Assembly (NCBI RefSeq): GCF_038397725.1
Contig: NZ_CP151634.1
Span: 2,914,001 to 2,978,000, forward strand
Length of the DNA stretch: 64,000 bases
Reading direction: 5' to 3'
Origin: Microbacterium sp. LWO13-1.2
GTDB lineage: Bacteria; Actinomycetota; Actinomycetes; Actinomycetales; Microbacteriaceae
Part shown: positions 34,395 through 42,115 of the stretch, piece by piece
Layout of the letters: each line of letters opens with the position of its first letter
Position numbering within the stretch: position 1 is the stretch's first letter
The notes under the pieces: model-generated
What the model was told of the DNA's origin: nothing
What the model saw: the letters and a program-made list of their open reading frames with translations, nothing else
Database searches by the model: none
Position numbers and translations under genes: made by a program

Positions 34395-36835
34395 CAGATC
34401 AGGGTTCGGCCGATGGAGCCGATCACCGCGTCGACCGGCTGACCGGAAGCGTCACGGCGCGCGCCGGGTTCCGGCAGCTTGCGTACCGCTCCGGTCGGAT
34501 CGACGGCCTGTGCGGGAGCGGGGCCGACCCAGGCGACGGTGAGACGATCCTCGCCCTTCAGGAACGAGTGGGCGCGCACGCCGCCGGTCGCGCGGCCCTT
34601 GGCCGGGTACTCGGAGAAGGCGCTGATCTTGGCCCGGCCAGCGTCGGTTCCCGGCAGGATGCTCTCGGCGCCCGACACTGTGGCGACCACCGCATCCGAG
34701 TCGGCGGGCACCGCACTGAAGAACAGCACGGATGCTCCGGCGCCGAGCTTGATACCCGCCATACCGCCGGCCGCCGCACCCTGCGGACGCACGGAAGAGG
34801 CCGAGAACCGCAGCAGCTGGGCGTCGGTCGTCACGAAGACGAGCTCGGCGTCGTCGGCTGCCTCGGCGGCGCCGATGACCGCATCGCCCGGCTTCATGCC
34901 GATGACCTCGAGGTCGGGTCGGACGGGGAGAGCCGTGGGGATGATGCGCTTCACGGTGCCCTGAGCGGTGCCGAGCGCGATCGGGATCTCACTGTCGAAG
35001 CGGACGAACGCGACGATCCGTTCGCCGCGGGTCGTGATGCCGAGGTAGTCGCGCAGCGGCGTGCCCGCGGCGAGCTGCACCGAGCTCGCCGGCACCGAGG
35101 GGAGATCGACAGGGGAGAAGCGCACGACGCGGCCGGTGCTGGTGAGGGCGCCGATCTCGGCGCGCACCGTCGCCTCGATAGTCGTGAGGATCGCATCGTG
35201 CTTGCTGCGCCGGGCCGGAACAGTCAGTTCCTGCCCTTCGGCGAGGTCCACGCGCACGGCGCGTCCCGTCGTCGACAGCACCAGCACGGTCGGCGCGTCC
35301 GCGATCTGCAGGTCGACGGCGCCCTTCGTGGCGCGCGGCTTCGGGGGAGCAGCGTTCATCAGCAGCGTGCGCCGCGGCGTGCCGTAGGCGTCTGCTGCGG
35401 CGTCCAGCTCCTTTGCGACGACGGCTCGCAGCAGCACCGGGCTGCCGAGCAGTTCGCGGAGGGCAGCGATCTCGGCCTTCAACGCATCGCGCTCGGTCTC
35501 GAGCTCGATGCGGGAGAACCGCGTCAGGCGGCGCAGGCGCAGTTCGAGGATGTACTCGGCCTGCAGCTCGCTGAGATCGAACACCTCGCGCAGGCGCATG
35601 CGCGCCTGCTCCGAGTCGTCGGAGGAGCGGATGACCTGGATGACCTCGTCGATGTCGAGGATCGCGATGAGCAGTCCCTCGACGAGGTGCAGTCTCTCCT
35701 CACGACGGGCCAGGCGGTACCGGCTACGGCGCGTGATGACCTCGAGGCGGTGCGCGACGTACACGCGCAGCATCTCCTTGAGGCCGAGGGTGCGCGGCTG
35801 GCCATCGACGAGGGCGACGTTGTTGATGCTGAAGGAATCCTCCAGCGGAGTCAGCCGGTACAGCTGCTCCAGCACCGCGTTCGGGTCGAATCCGGTCTTG
35901 ATGCCGATCGCGACGCGCAGCCCGTGGTTGCGGTCGGTGAGGTCGGTGACGTCGCTGATGCCCTGCAGCTTCTTGGCCTGCACGGCGTCGCGGATCTTCT
36001 CGATGAGCCGCTCAGGACCGACCATGTACGGGAGCTCGGAGACGATGATGCCGGTGCGGCGGGGGCCGAGCGGTTCGACCGAGACCTTGCCGCGCACCTT
36101 GAAGGCTCCGCGCCCGGTCGTGTACGCGTCCTTGACGCCGTCCAGCCCCATGATCACGGCACCGGAAGGGAAGTCCGGACCAGGGACGAACTCCATGAGC
36201 TCTTCGGTGGTGGCATCCGGGTTCTCAAGGAGATGCGTCGCGGCGGCGACGACCTCGATGAGGTTGTGCGGCGCCATGTTCGTCGCCATGCCGACGGCGA
36301 TGCCGCTGGCACCGTTCACCAGGAGGTTCGGGAACGCGGCTGGCAGCACGGACGGCTGCTGGAATTGGCCGTCGTAGTTCGGGACGAAGTCCACGACGTC
36401 CTCGTCGAGGTTCTCGGTCAGCGCGAGCGCGGCCGGCGCGAGTCGTACCTCGGTGTAACGCGCGGCGGCCGGGCCGTCGTCGAGCGAGCCGAAGTTTCCG
36501 TGGCCGTCGATCAGCGGGACGCGCAGTGCGAAGTCCTGCGACAGTCGCACCAGGGCGTCGTAGATCGCAGTGTCGCCGTGGGGGTGCAGTTTACCCATCA
36601 CCTCGCCGACGACGCGGGCGCTCTTCACATGTCCGCGGTCGGGGCGCAGCCCCATCTCGGCCATCTGGTAGAGGATGCGTCGTTGTACGGGCTTGAGCCC
36701 GTCGCGCGCGTCGGGAAGCGCGCGCGAGTAGATGACCGAGTACGCGTACTCGAGGAACGAGCCCTGCATCTCATGGGACAGGTCTATGTCCTGGATGCGC
36801 TCCTCGACGGGCTCGGGCGGCGGGGTTTTCGGCAT
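34394..36835 (-). CDS. parC: DNA topoisomerase IV subunit A
   Basis: This 813-residue type IIA topoisomerase subunit cuts and rejoins DNA together with ParE (25531-27609). It has the winged-helix CAP region with GKLHPHGDTAIYDALVRL (Thr89 and Asp93 at the quinolone-resistance positions) and the catalytic Tyr127 in AARYTEVRL. A C-terminal beta-pinwheel follows, without the GyrA-box QRRGGKG, which supports ParC over GyrA. AGGAAG precedes the ATG. The P-loop gene follows with overlapping stop and start. Confidence 0.94.
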   Translation of the reverse strand: MPKTPPPEPVEERIQDIDLSHEMQGSFLEYAYSVIYSRALPDARDGLKPVQRRILYQMAEMGLRPDRGHVKSARVVGEVMGKLHPHGDTAIYDALVRLSQDFALRVPLIDGHGNFGSLDDGPAAARYTEVRLAPAALALTENLDEDVVDFVPNYDGQFQQPSVLPAAFPNLLVNGASGIAVGMATNMAPHNLIEVVAAATHLLENPDATTEELMEFVPGPDFPSGAVIMGLDGVKDAYTTGRGAFKVRGKVSVEPLGPRRTGIIVSELPYMVGPERLIEKIRDAVQAKKLQGISDVTDLTDRNHGLRVAIGIKTGFDPNAVLEQLYRLTPLEDSFSINNVALVDGQPRTLGLKEMLRVYVAHRLEVITRRSRYRLARREERLHLVEGLLIAILDIDEVIQVIRSSDDSEQARMRLREVFDLSELQAEYILELRLRRLTRFSRIELETERDALKAEIAALRELLGSPVLLRAVVAKELDAAADAYGTPRRTLLMNAAPPKPRATKGAVDLQIADAPTVLVLSTTGRAVRVDLAEGQELTVPARRSKHDAILTTIEATVRAEIGALTSTGRVVRFSPVDLPSVPASSVQLAAGTPLRDYLGITTRGERIVAFVRFDSEIPIALGTAQGTVKRIIPTALPVRPDLEVIGMKPGDAVIGAAEAADDAELVFVTTDAQLLRFSASSVRPQGAAAGGMAGIKLGAGASVLFFSAVPADSDAVVATVSGAESILPGTDAGRAKISAFSEYPAKGRATGGVRAHSFLKGEDRLTVAWVGPAPAQAVDPTGAVRKLPEPGARRDASGQPVDAVIGSIGRTLI

Positions 36836-36880
36836 GTACTTCCTGAGGGCGTGCTGGTGGCCTGTGTCAGACTGGCTCGG

Positions 36881-38008
36881 ATGTCCCTCATGTTACCGTC
36901 CGGCTCCGCGACAGCCCGGAGCGTCGTCGGGGTGGCGGATGACCTGTTCTCCTCACTTCGCGGTGAATCGCTCACGCTGCCTCGCGCGGAATCCGTCGTG
37001 CTCGTCCTCGTCGACGGACTGGGCACCATCAATCTGCGCGCTCACGCCGGTCATGCCCGCACGCTCACCGGGAGCATGGCGAAGAAGGATGTCGCTCGCT
37101 CCGTCTTCCCGTCGACCACGGCCGCGGCGCTGACCAGCATCCTCACCGGCGTCTGGCCGGGGGAGCACGGACTCGTCGGATATCGAGTGCTCGACCCGAC
37201 GCGGGATATGCTCGTGAACCAGCTGACCGGATGGGAATCCGAAGGAGTCGACCCGGAGAGCTGGCAGGCGTCGCCCACCATCTTCGAGCAGGCCAGCGCC
37301 GCGAGCAGGGAGAGCTTCGCCATCGGCGTCGCCGCCTACGCGAACAGCGGGTTCACCAGGGCAACCCTGCGCGGAGCGCAGTTCGTCGCTGCAGCCACGC
37401 CTGCCGAAAGGGTCGCCGCCGCGTACGAGCTCGCCGTACGGCATCCGGGATCATTCGTGTACTGCTACCTGCCCGAAGCGGACAAGGCCGGCCACAAGCA
37501 CGGCGTCGCGTCCGGGGAATGGGTTTCTGCGCTGGAGGACATCGACGCCGCACTGTCGGTGCGGGTGCCGCCAGGCGTCGGCGTGCTGGTGACGTCGGAT
37601 CATGGGATGGTCGATGTGCCGCCGCACCGGCAGGTCGTGCTGGACGACACCGGCGGGCGCTACGCGGGGGTCCGGCATATCGGCGGGGAGCCGCGGATGC
37701 TGCACGTCTATCTGGAGTCGGATGCCGATGCCGCCGGTGTTCTCGCCCGCTGGCGGAGCGAACTGGAGGGCACGGCAGACGTCGTGTCGAAGGCGGAGGC
37801 GATGGCTGCCGGGTTGTTCGGGCCGTCTGTGACGGATGCCGCTGCCGCTCGCATCGGCGATCTGATGGTGATCGCCCGCGGCGTCTGGGCAGTGTACGAC
37901 GGCACGGCCGCCGATCAGCGGGGCCGCACGATGGTCGGCCAGCACGGTGCGCTCACGCCGGAGGAGCAGAACGTGCCGCTGATCAGACTCGGAACGTTCG
38001 CGCGCTGA
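36881..38008 (+). CDS. Type I phosphodiesterase/nucleotide pyrophosphatase (alkaline phosphatase superfamily)
   Basis: This 375-residue protein belongs to the alkaline phosphatase superfamily. It has the first metal-binding Asp45 in VLVDGLGT, the nucleophile threonine in FPSTTAAALTS (Thr79 or Thr80), PEADKAGHKHG, TSDHGMVDV and a final GQHGALTPEE, which together supply the two-metal site. Members hydrolyse phosphodiesters or nucleotide pyrophosphates; no signal peptide is evident, so it probably acts in the cytoplasm. The true start is ATG 36881; the frame stays open far upstream only as antisense of parC. It is divergent from parC. Confidence 0.9.
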   Translation: MSLMLPSGSATARSVVGVADDLFSSLRGESLTLPRAESVVLVLVDGLGTINLRAHAGHARTLTGSMAKKDVARSVFPSTTAAALTSILTGVWPGEHGLVGYRVLDPTRDMLVNQLTGWESEGVDPESWQASPTIFEQASAASRESFAIGVAAYANSGFTRATLRGAQFVAAATPAERVAAAYELAVRHPGSFVYCYLPEADKAGHKHGVASGEWVSALEDIDAALSVRVPPGVGVLVTSDHGMVDVPPHRQVVLDDTGGRYAGVRHIGGEPRMLHVYLESDADAAGVLARWRSELEGTADVVSKAEAMAAGLFGPSVTDAAAARIGDLMVIARGVWAVYDGTAADQRGRTMVGQHGALTPEEQNVPLIRLGTFAR

Positions 38009-38024
38009 GTGGCACAGCGCGCGC

Positions 38025-39089
38025 TCACTCGTCCGTACGCGCTCCGAATACGATCTCGTCCCAGGAGGGCATCGCGTTGCGACGTCGTCGGCGCGCCGGG
38101 CTGTCAGCGGGCGGTTCGACTGCCGGGGGTGTGTCCGAGCCCTGTTCGCGCGCTTCGGTGTCCTGCTCGAACGCGTCGAACAGCGCGATCGGACTCGAGC
38201 CGCGTTCCTGTGCGTCGATAACGACGTCGTCGGCATCGATGAGGGGTGCGGTCTCACGCTGACCGCGACGGCGGCGCAGCGCCTCGAGCAGGTCGGCGGT
38301 CTCGGGATTGGTCGTCGACGTCTCCGGTGCACGATTGATGGCGGCAGCCTGCGCCGCGGCATTCGAGCGCTGGGGAGCCGTGTGGTCGGTGTCGGCGTCG
38401 GCATCCGCAGCCGGTGCCGGCAGCAGCCGAGGCCCGAATGCTCCCGAGTCGAAGCGACTCTCGTCCTTGTACGGCGATGCGGGACGATCCGCCTCCACAG
38501 CACGCAGTCGGGGGATCAGGCCCTCGGGCAGCGAGCCCTGGCGGGAGAGCTGGGTGGCGTCGGCATTGAGCGGCGACAGCGCACTGCGACGCGGGTCGAA
38601 GCTCCATCGCGCGTCGTGCTCGACATCGCTGGCGGAGAACTCCAGCTTCACGATCCAGCCGGACTCGTCCTTCCAGCTCGCCCAGCGCTCCGCCGTGGCG
38701 GACACCTCGGCCAGCTTCGCGCGGATGGCGACGCCGAAGGTCGGCTGCGCGTCCGGCTCCACCTCGCTGCCGATGAGCACGGGCACGGCGAGGGCCTGGT
38801 CGATGATGTGCTCGCGTTCGGCGAGTACAGGACTTTCGAAGCGTGCGACGTCTTCGAGGCTGATGCCGAGGAGCTCGGCGACCTCTGCGGCGGTGAGACC
38901 GGCGCGGATCTGCGCCTGGATGTCGCGGGGACTGGCCGCGAGGCGCTGCGCGGCGGGTTCGCTCTGCCGGGTGGCACGACGGATCTCCCGCTGCAGCACG
39001 TCGTCGATGGAGAGCGCGAAGCGCTCGCCCGACTCGGTCGCGAGCACGAGGACTCCTGCTTCGGTGCCGACGATGGTGACGTTTTCCAT
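38025..39089 (-). CDS. sepH: Septation protein SepH (DUF3071)
   Basis: SepH binds FtsZ and promotes its assembly in Streptomyces and mycobacteria. This 354-residue protein has the conserved N-terminal DUF3071 domain, including a helix-turn-helix-like stretch GLTAAEVAELLGISLEDVAR (about residues 64-83), a long variable Ala/Asp-rich middle, and the conserved C-terminal patch RRNAMPSWDEIVFG. The family is restricted to actinobacteria. It converges on the phosphodiesterase gene with a 16-base gap and is divergent from the DUF4193 gene. Confidence 0.92.
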   Translation of the reverse strand: MENVTIVGTEAGVLVLATESGERFALSIDDVLQREIRRATRQSEPAAQRLAASPRDIQAQIRAGLTAAEVAELLGISLEDVARFESPVLAEREHIIDQALAVPVLIGSEVEPDAQPTFGVAIRAKLAEVSATAERWASWKDESGWIVKLEFSASDVEHDARWSFDPRRSALSPLNADATQLSRQGSLPEGLIPRLRAVEADRPASPYKDESRFDSGAFGPRLLPAPAADADADTDHTAPQRSNAAAQAAAINRAPETSTTNPETADLLEALRRRRGQRETAPLIDADDVVIDAQERGSSPIALFDAFEQDTEAREQGSDTPPAVEPPADSPARRRRRNAMPSWDEIVFGARTDE

Positions 39090-39285
39090 GCGAATGCCCC
39101 TCTGATGGGTGTGGATTCATGGTGTCACGCGTCACCCCTCAGAGCCGGGAATACCCTGGGCGTGCCGTGAGTTTGCTCTGTCGCACGCCACGGCATTTGC
39201 TTATTGCTCCCACGTCGTGCAAACTATGGCCGCCGATCCCTGCGGCACACCACCCACTCGCACCATGAAAGTGGAGATCTACAGC

Positions 39286-39579
39286 ATGGCCACCGATTAC
39301 GACGCTCCGCGCAAGAGTGAAGACGACTCCGAGTCGATCGAAGCCCTCAAGGAGCGTGTGCCGGACAAGCTCTCCGGCTCCACCGGGGACGAGGACGCCG
39401 ACAACCCGTCGAGCTTCGACCTCCCGGGTGCCGACCTTTCCGACCTCGACCTCGACGTCGTCGTGCTGCCAGCGCAGCAGGACGAGTTCACCTGCATGAG
39501 CTGCTTCCTGGTGAAGCACCGCTCGCAGTTGGACCACGAGGACGCTTCGGGTCCGATCTGCAAGGAGTGCGCTGCCTGA
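39286..39579 (+). CDS. DUF4193 zinc-ribbon protein
   Basis: This 97-residue acidic protein starts MATDYDAPRKSEDD and ends with a CMSC / CKEC zinc ribbon, the hallmark of the actinobacterial DUF4193 family. Function is unknown, but the gene is a conserved neighbour of dut and sepH. The ATG at 39286 has GGAG about nine bases upstream; earlier in-frame starts are not conserved. A strong terminator follows. Confidence 0.9.
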   Translation: MATDYDAPRKSEDDSESIEALKERVPDKLSGSTGDEDADNPSSFDLPGADLSDLDLDVVVLPAQQDEFTCMSCFLVKHRSQLDHEDASGPICKECAA

Positions 39580-39595
39580 GCGCAGCTTCGCGATA

Positions 39596-39631
39596 CAACG
39601 CGCCCCCGACCGCATGGTCGGGGGCGCGTTG
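39596..39631. terminator. Hairpin terminator after the DUF4193 gene
   Basis: A perfect 16-bp stem, CAACGCGCCCCCGACC (39596-39611) with its complement at 39616-39631, surrounds a GCAT loop. It can also end the convergent DUF3093 transcript. Confidence 0.85.
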
Positions 39632-39676
39632 TCGTCAAGGCCGGCGTCGGCGTCGAACGTCGGCGTCGAATCGTCG

Positions 39677-40141
39677 TCAGGGGCGGGCGGCGCGGATGGC
39701 GGCGGCCAGACGGTCGGGCGTGCGTGAAGAGATCGTCCAGGTTTCGACCGGATCATCCGGGTCGATGTTCGGAACCACGACGATGCCGTCGATTCCTCCG
39801 CGGATGAGGTGCCAGCCGTTCGCCGGAAGTCCTGGCCCGCGCGCGTGTCTCGCCTCTTCGCCCGTCAACGCGACCGGCTCGCCCAGGTGGTGGGCATCGA
39901 TGTGCGCGCGGCCGGCGCGGAGCACGGTTCCCTCCACGAGGACGACGGGTGTCATCGCGATGAAACCCAGGACGAGGATGGCCGAGACGGCGCCGCCGAT
40001 CACGAGTGCGACGGTCGATCCGACCGGAACGAAGATCAGCGAGACCATGGGGCCGGCGAGGGCCACCGTGGCGAGCAGCCGCAGACTCGGCGCCAGGCGT
40101 TCGCGGTAGAGCGGACGTGCGTCTGTGCGGGGGTTCTGCAT
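39677..40141 (-). CDS. DUF3093 membrane protein
   Basis: This 154-residue protein starts MQNPRTDARPLYRERL (MRLMQNPR from 40150 is an alternative). It has two membrane segments, about residues 17-37 and 42-62, followed by a soluble domain with NGWHLIRGGIDGIVVVPN and a conserved WTISSRTPDRLAAAI C terminus. It matches the actinobacterial DUF3093 family; function unknown. It is divergent from dut, with only 12 bases between starts, so both promoters must extend into coding DNA. Confidence 0.88.
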   Translation of the reverse strand: MQNPRTDARPLYRERLAPSLRLLATVALAGPMVSLIFVPVGSTVALVIGGAVSAILVLGFIAMTPVVLVEGTVLRAGRAHIDAHHLGEPVALTGEEARHARGPGLPANGWHLIRGGIDGIVVVPNIDPDDPVETWTISSRTPDRLAAAIRAARP

Positions 40142-40147
40142 TAGCCT
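40142..40147 (+). promoter_or_regulatory. -10 element of dut (leaderless)
   Basis: TAGCCT ends 6 bases before the dut GTG. Confidence 0.45.
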
Positions 40148-40153
40148 CATGGG

Positions 40154-40645
40154 GTGACCGATTCCGTTGATGTCCCCATTATCGCTCCTGTCTTGGCCGG
40201 CGACGTCGTGATGCCCGGATACGCCCACCCGGGAGACGCCGGTGCGGATCTCGTCGCGGCCGAGGCTGTTCACCTCGCCCCGGGCGAGCGGGCGCTGGTC
40301 GGCACCGGCCTGCGGATCGCCCTCCCCGAGGGTTTCGCAGCATTCGTCGTCCCGCGCAGCGGACTCGCCGCGAAGCACGGAATCTCGATCGTGAACTCGC
40401 CGGGGACCGTCGATGCCGGCTACCGCGGTGAGATCAAGGTGAGTCTGATCAACACCGATATCCACAGCGCGTACGATGTGGCCGTCGGAGACCGCATCGC
40501 ACAATTGATCGTCATGCCGGTGACGCGCGCCGTCTTCCTTCCGGTCGAAGAGCTGTCGGACAGCGTCCGCGGCGATGGCGGATTCGGATCCACCGGCTAC
40601 CAGGCAGAACAAAACCAAACCCCAGCAGGGCAGGGCAATGACTGA
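40154..40645 (+). CDS. dut: Deoxyuridine 5'-triphosphate nucleotidohydrolase
   Basis: dUTPase hydrolyses dUTP to dUMP, keeping uracil out of DNA. This 163-residue protein has the five trimeric-dUTPase motifs in order: PGDAGADL, PRSGLAAKHGI, GTVDAGYRGEIKV, RIAQLIVMPV, and the C-terminal RGDGGFGSTG, which closes over the substrate. GTG 40154 follows TAGCCT by 6 bases. The DUF3710 gene starts inside its last codons. Confidence 0.96.
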   Translation: MTDSVDVPIIAPVLAGDVVMPGYAHPGDAGADLVAAEAVHLAPGERALVGTGLRIALPEGFAAFVVPRSGLAAKHGISIVNSPGTVDAGYRGEIKVSLINTDIHSAYDVAVGDRIAQLIVMPVTRAVFLPVEELSDSVRGDGGFGSTGYQAEQNQTPAGQGND

Positions 40646-41225
40646 CAACACCCCCCACACTCAGAAGTCGGCACCGCTGAACCGGGCCACCGACGGCCCC
40701 TTCGACGGCTCCGAGGCGAACCCGGTTCGCCCGTACATCGATCTCGGCGGCATCAAGATCCTCCCGAGGGAGGGCCTGAACCTGCGCCTCGAGGTCGAGG
40801 AGCAGACCAAGCGGATCGTCGCGGTCGGACTCGACTACGCCGACTCGTCGCTCCAGGTGCAGCCGTTCGCCGCTCCCCGCTCCGGGGGGCTCTGGGACGA
40901 GACCCGCGTGCAGCTGCGCGACCAGGTCCGCACGCAGGGTGGCCGTGTCGAGGAGCGCGACGGCCCACTGGGCAAGGAGCTTCTCGCTGAGGTCCCCGCC
41001 CCGGCGAGCGAGGGCTCCGGACTCCGGCTCGCCCGATTCATTGGCATCGACGGTCCGCGCTGGTTCCTCCGCGGCGTCATCGGCGGAGCCGCCGCATCCG
41101 ACCCGGAAGCGGCGGAGAAGGTCGAGGACCTCTTCCGTTCGATCGTCGTCGTCCGCGGCGGTTCGCCGATGCCTCCGCGCGACCTGATTCCCCTGAAGAT
41201 GCCGGCCACGCCGGGTTCCGCGTGA
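40638..41225 (+). CDS. DUF3710 protein
   Basis: This 195-residue soluble protein of the actinobacterial DUF3710 family has YIDLGGIKILPREGLNLRLE in its N-terminal third and WFLRGVIGG further on. Function unknown. ATG 40638 overlaps the dut stop by 8 bases and has AGCAGGGCAGGG upstream; the earlier in-frame ATG at 40575 lies inside dut. It is conserved in the dut-DUF3710-DUF3159 order. Confidence 0.9.
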   Translation: MTDNTPHTQKSAPLNRATDGPFDGSEANPVRPYIDLGGIKILPREGLNLRLEVEEQTKRIVAVGLDYADSSLQVQPFAAPRSGGLWDETRVQLRDQVRTQGGRVEERDGPLGKELLAEVPAPASEGSGLRLARFIGIDGPRWFLRGVIGGAAASDPEAAEKVEDLFRSIVVVRGGSPMPPRDLIPLKMPATPGSA

Positions 41226-41962
41226 GCGTGAGCGCACCCGATCCCGACGCCGAGCGCGAGCAGAGCGCGACGGAGATCTTCGGCGCGGCGCTCGGCGGTG
41301 CTGCACGTCGCGCGGGGCTCGATCCCGCAGACAGCTCGTCGACCCACAAGGTCGTGTGGTCAGCGATGGGCGGATGGCGCGGCATCCTGGAATCCGTCCT
41401 GCCCAGCCTCGCCTTCGTCGTCCTCTTCACGGTGAAGCCGGATCCACTGATCCTGGCGCTCGGCGTCTCCGTCGGCATCGCTGCGGTGTTCACGATCGTG
41501 CGGCTGCTGCAGAAGTCGCCGCCGGCTGCCGCACTGGGCGGGCTCGTCGCAGCCGGCGCCGCGGCTGCCCTCGCGCTGTGGACGGGGCGTGGCGAGGACA
41601 ACTTCGTTCCCGGATTCATCACGAACTCGTTGTACGGCTCGGTTCTCCTCATCTCCGCGCTCGTCGGGTGGTCGCTGATCGGGCTCGCCGTCGGCTTCCT
41701 GATGGGGGAGGGCACGGCGTGGCGCAGCGATCGGCGCAAGCGTCGGGCGTTCTTCTGGCTGGGCATCGCATGGGCCGCGCTGTTCTTCGCGCGTCTCGGC
41801 GTGCAGCTGCCGTTGTACTTCGCCGGTGACGTCACCGCGCTCGGCACGTTGAAGTTGATCATGGGATTGCCGCTGTTCGCGCCGATGATCGCTGTCACCT
41901 GGCTCGTGGTGCGGGCACTCTATCCCCGCACGCCGTCGGAGGACGTCGCCGTCGAATCGTGA
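41222..41962 (+). CDS. DUF3159 membrane protein
   Basis: This 246-residue integral membrane protein of the DUF3159 family has five or six hydrophobic segments, starting near residue 57 (ESVLPSLAFVVLF), with a basic loop RSDRRKRRAFF between the fourth and fifth. Function unknown. GTG 41222 overlaps the DUF3710 stop (GTGA). Confidence 0.9.
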   Translation: MSVSAPDPDAEREQSATEIFGAALGGAARRAGLDPADSSSTHKVVWSAMGGWRGILESVLPSLAFVVLFTVKPDPLILALGVSVGIAAVFTIVRLLQKSPPAAALGGLVAAGAAAALALWTGRGEDNFVPGFITNSLYGSVLLISALVGWSLIGLAVGFLMGEGTAWRSDRRKRRAFFWLGIAWAALFFARLGVQLPLYFAGDVTALGTLKLIMGLPLFAPMIAVTWLVVRALYPRTPSEDVAVES

Positions 41963-41965
41963 TAG

Positions 41966-41989
41966 ATTTATCTTGACGTCAAGATAAAT
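41966..41989. promoter_or_regulatory. 24-bp perfect palindrome upstream of aconitase (putative repressor operator)
   Basis: The arms read ATTTATCTTGAC and its exact complement, centred between 41977 and 41978. It begins 4 bases after the DUF3159 stop and is unusually AT-rich for this genome. TTGACG inside it could serve as a -35, so a bound protein would block transcription of acn. It resembles operators of MarR-type regulators of central metabolism (TamR-like), from memory and not checked. Confidence 0.75.
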
Positions 41990-42029
41990 TGAAAGCTTCT
42001 GCCGAGAGGCCGAAACGCGCAGACTGGTT

Positions 42030-42056
42030 AGGTCCGCCTTGCTAGCCGCCGGACCT
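42030..42056 (+). other. Hairpin in the aconitase mRNA leader
   Basis: AGGTCCG (42030-42036) pairs with CGGACCT (42050-42056) around a 13-base loop. CTTGC in the loop (42038-42042) can also pair with GCAAG (42066-42070), giving a possible pseudoknot. The leader before the GTG is over 100 bases. No known riboswitch was recognised. Confidence 0.35.
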
Positions 42057-42115
42057 CAGAGGCGAGCAAGATGGAGACGCCTGCCGCTCCCATCCGATCA
42101 GAAGGAGACGCACTC

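Noticed and set aside
34568..36880. Very long plus-strand open frame upstream of the phosphodiesterase
   Set aside because: It is antisense to parC and free of stops only because of GC codon bias; the phosphodiesterase homology begins at ATG 36881.
39640..39680. Short GTCGGCGTCGAA tandem repeats after the DUF4193 terminator
   Set aside because: Only two or three imperfect copies, so not a satellite or CRISPR; most likely chance in GC-rich intergenic DNA.
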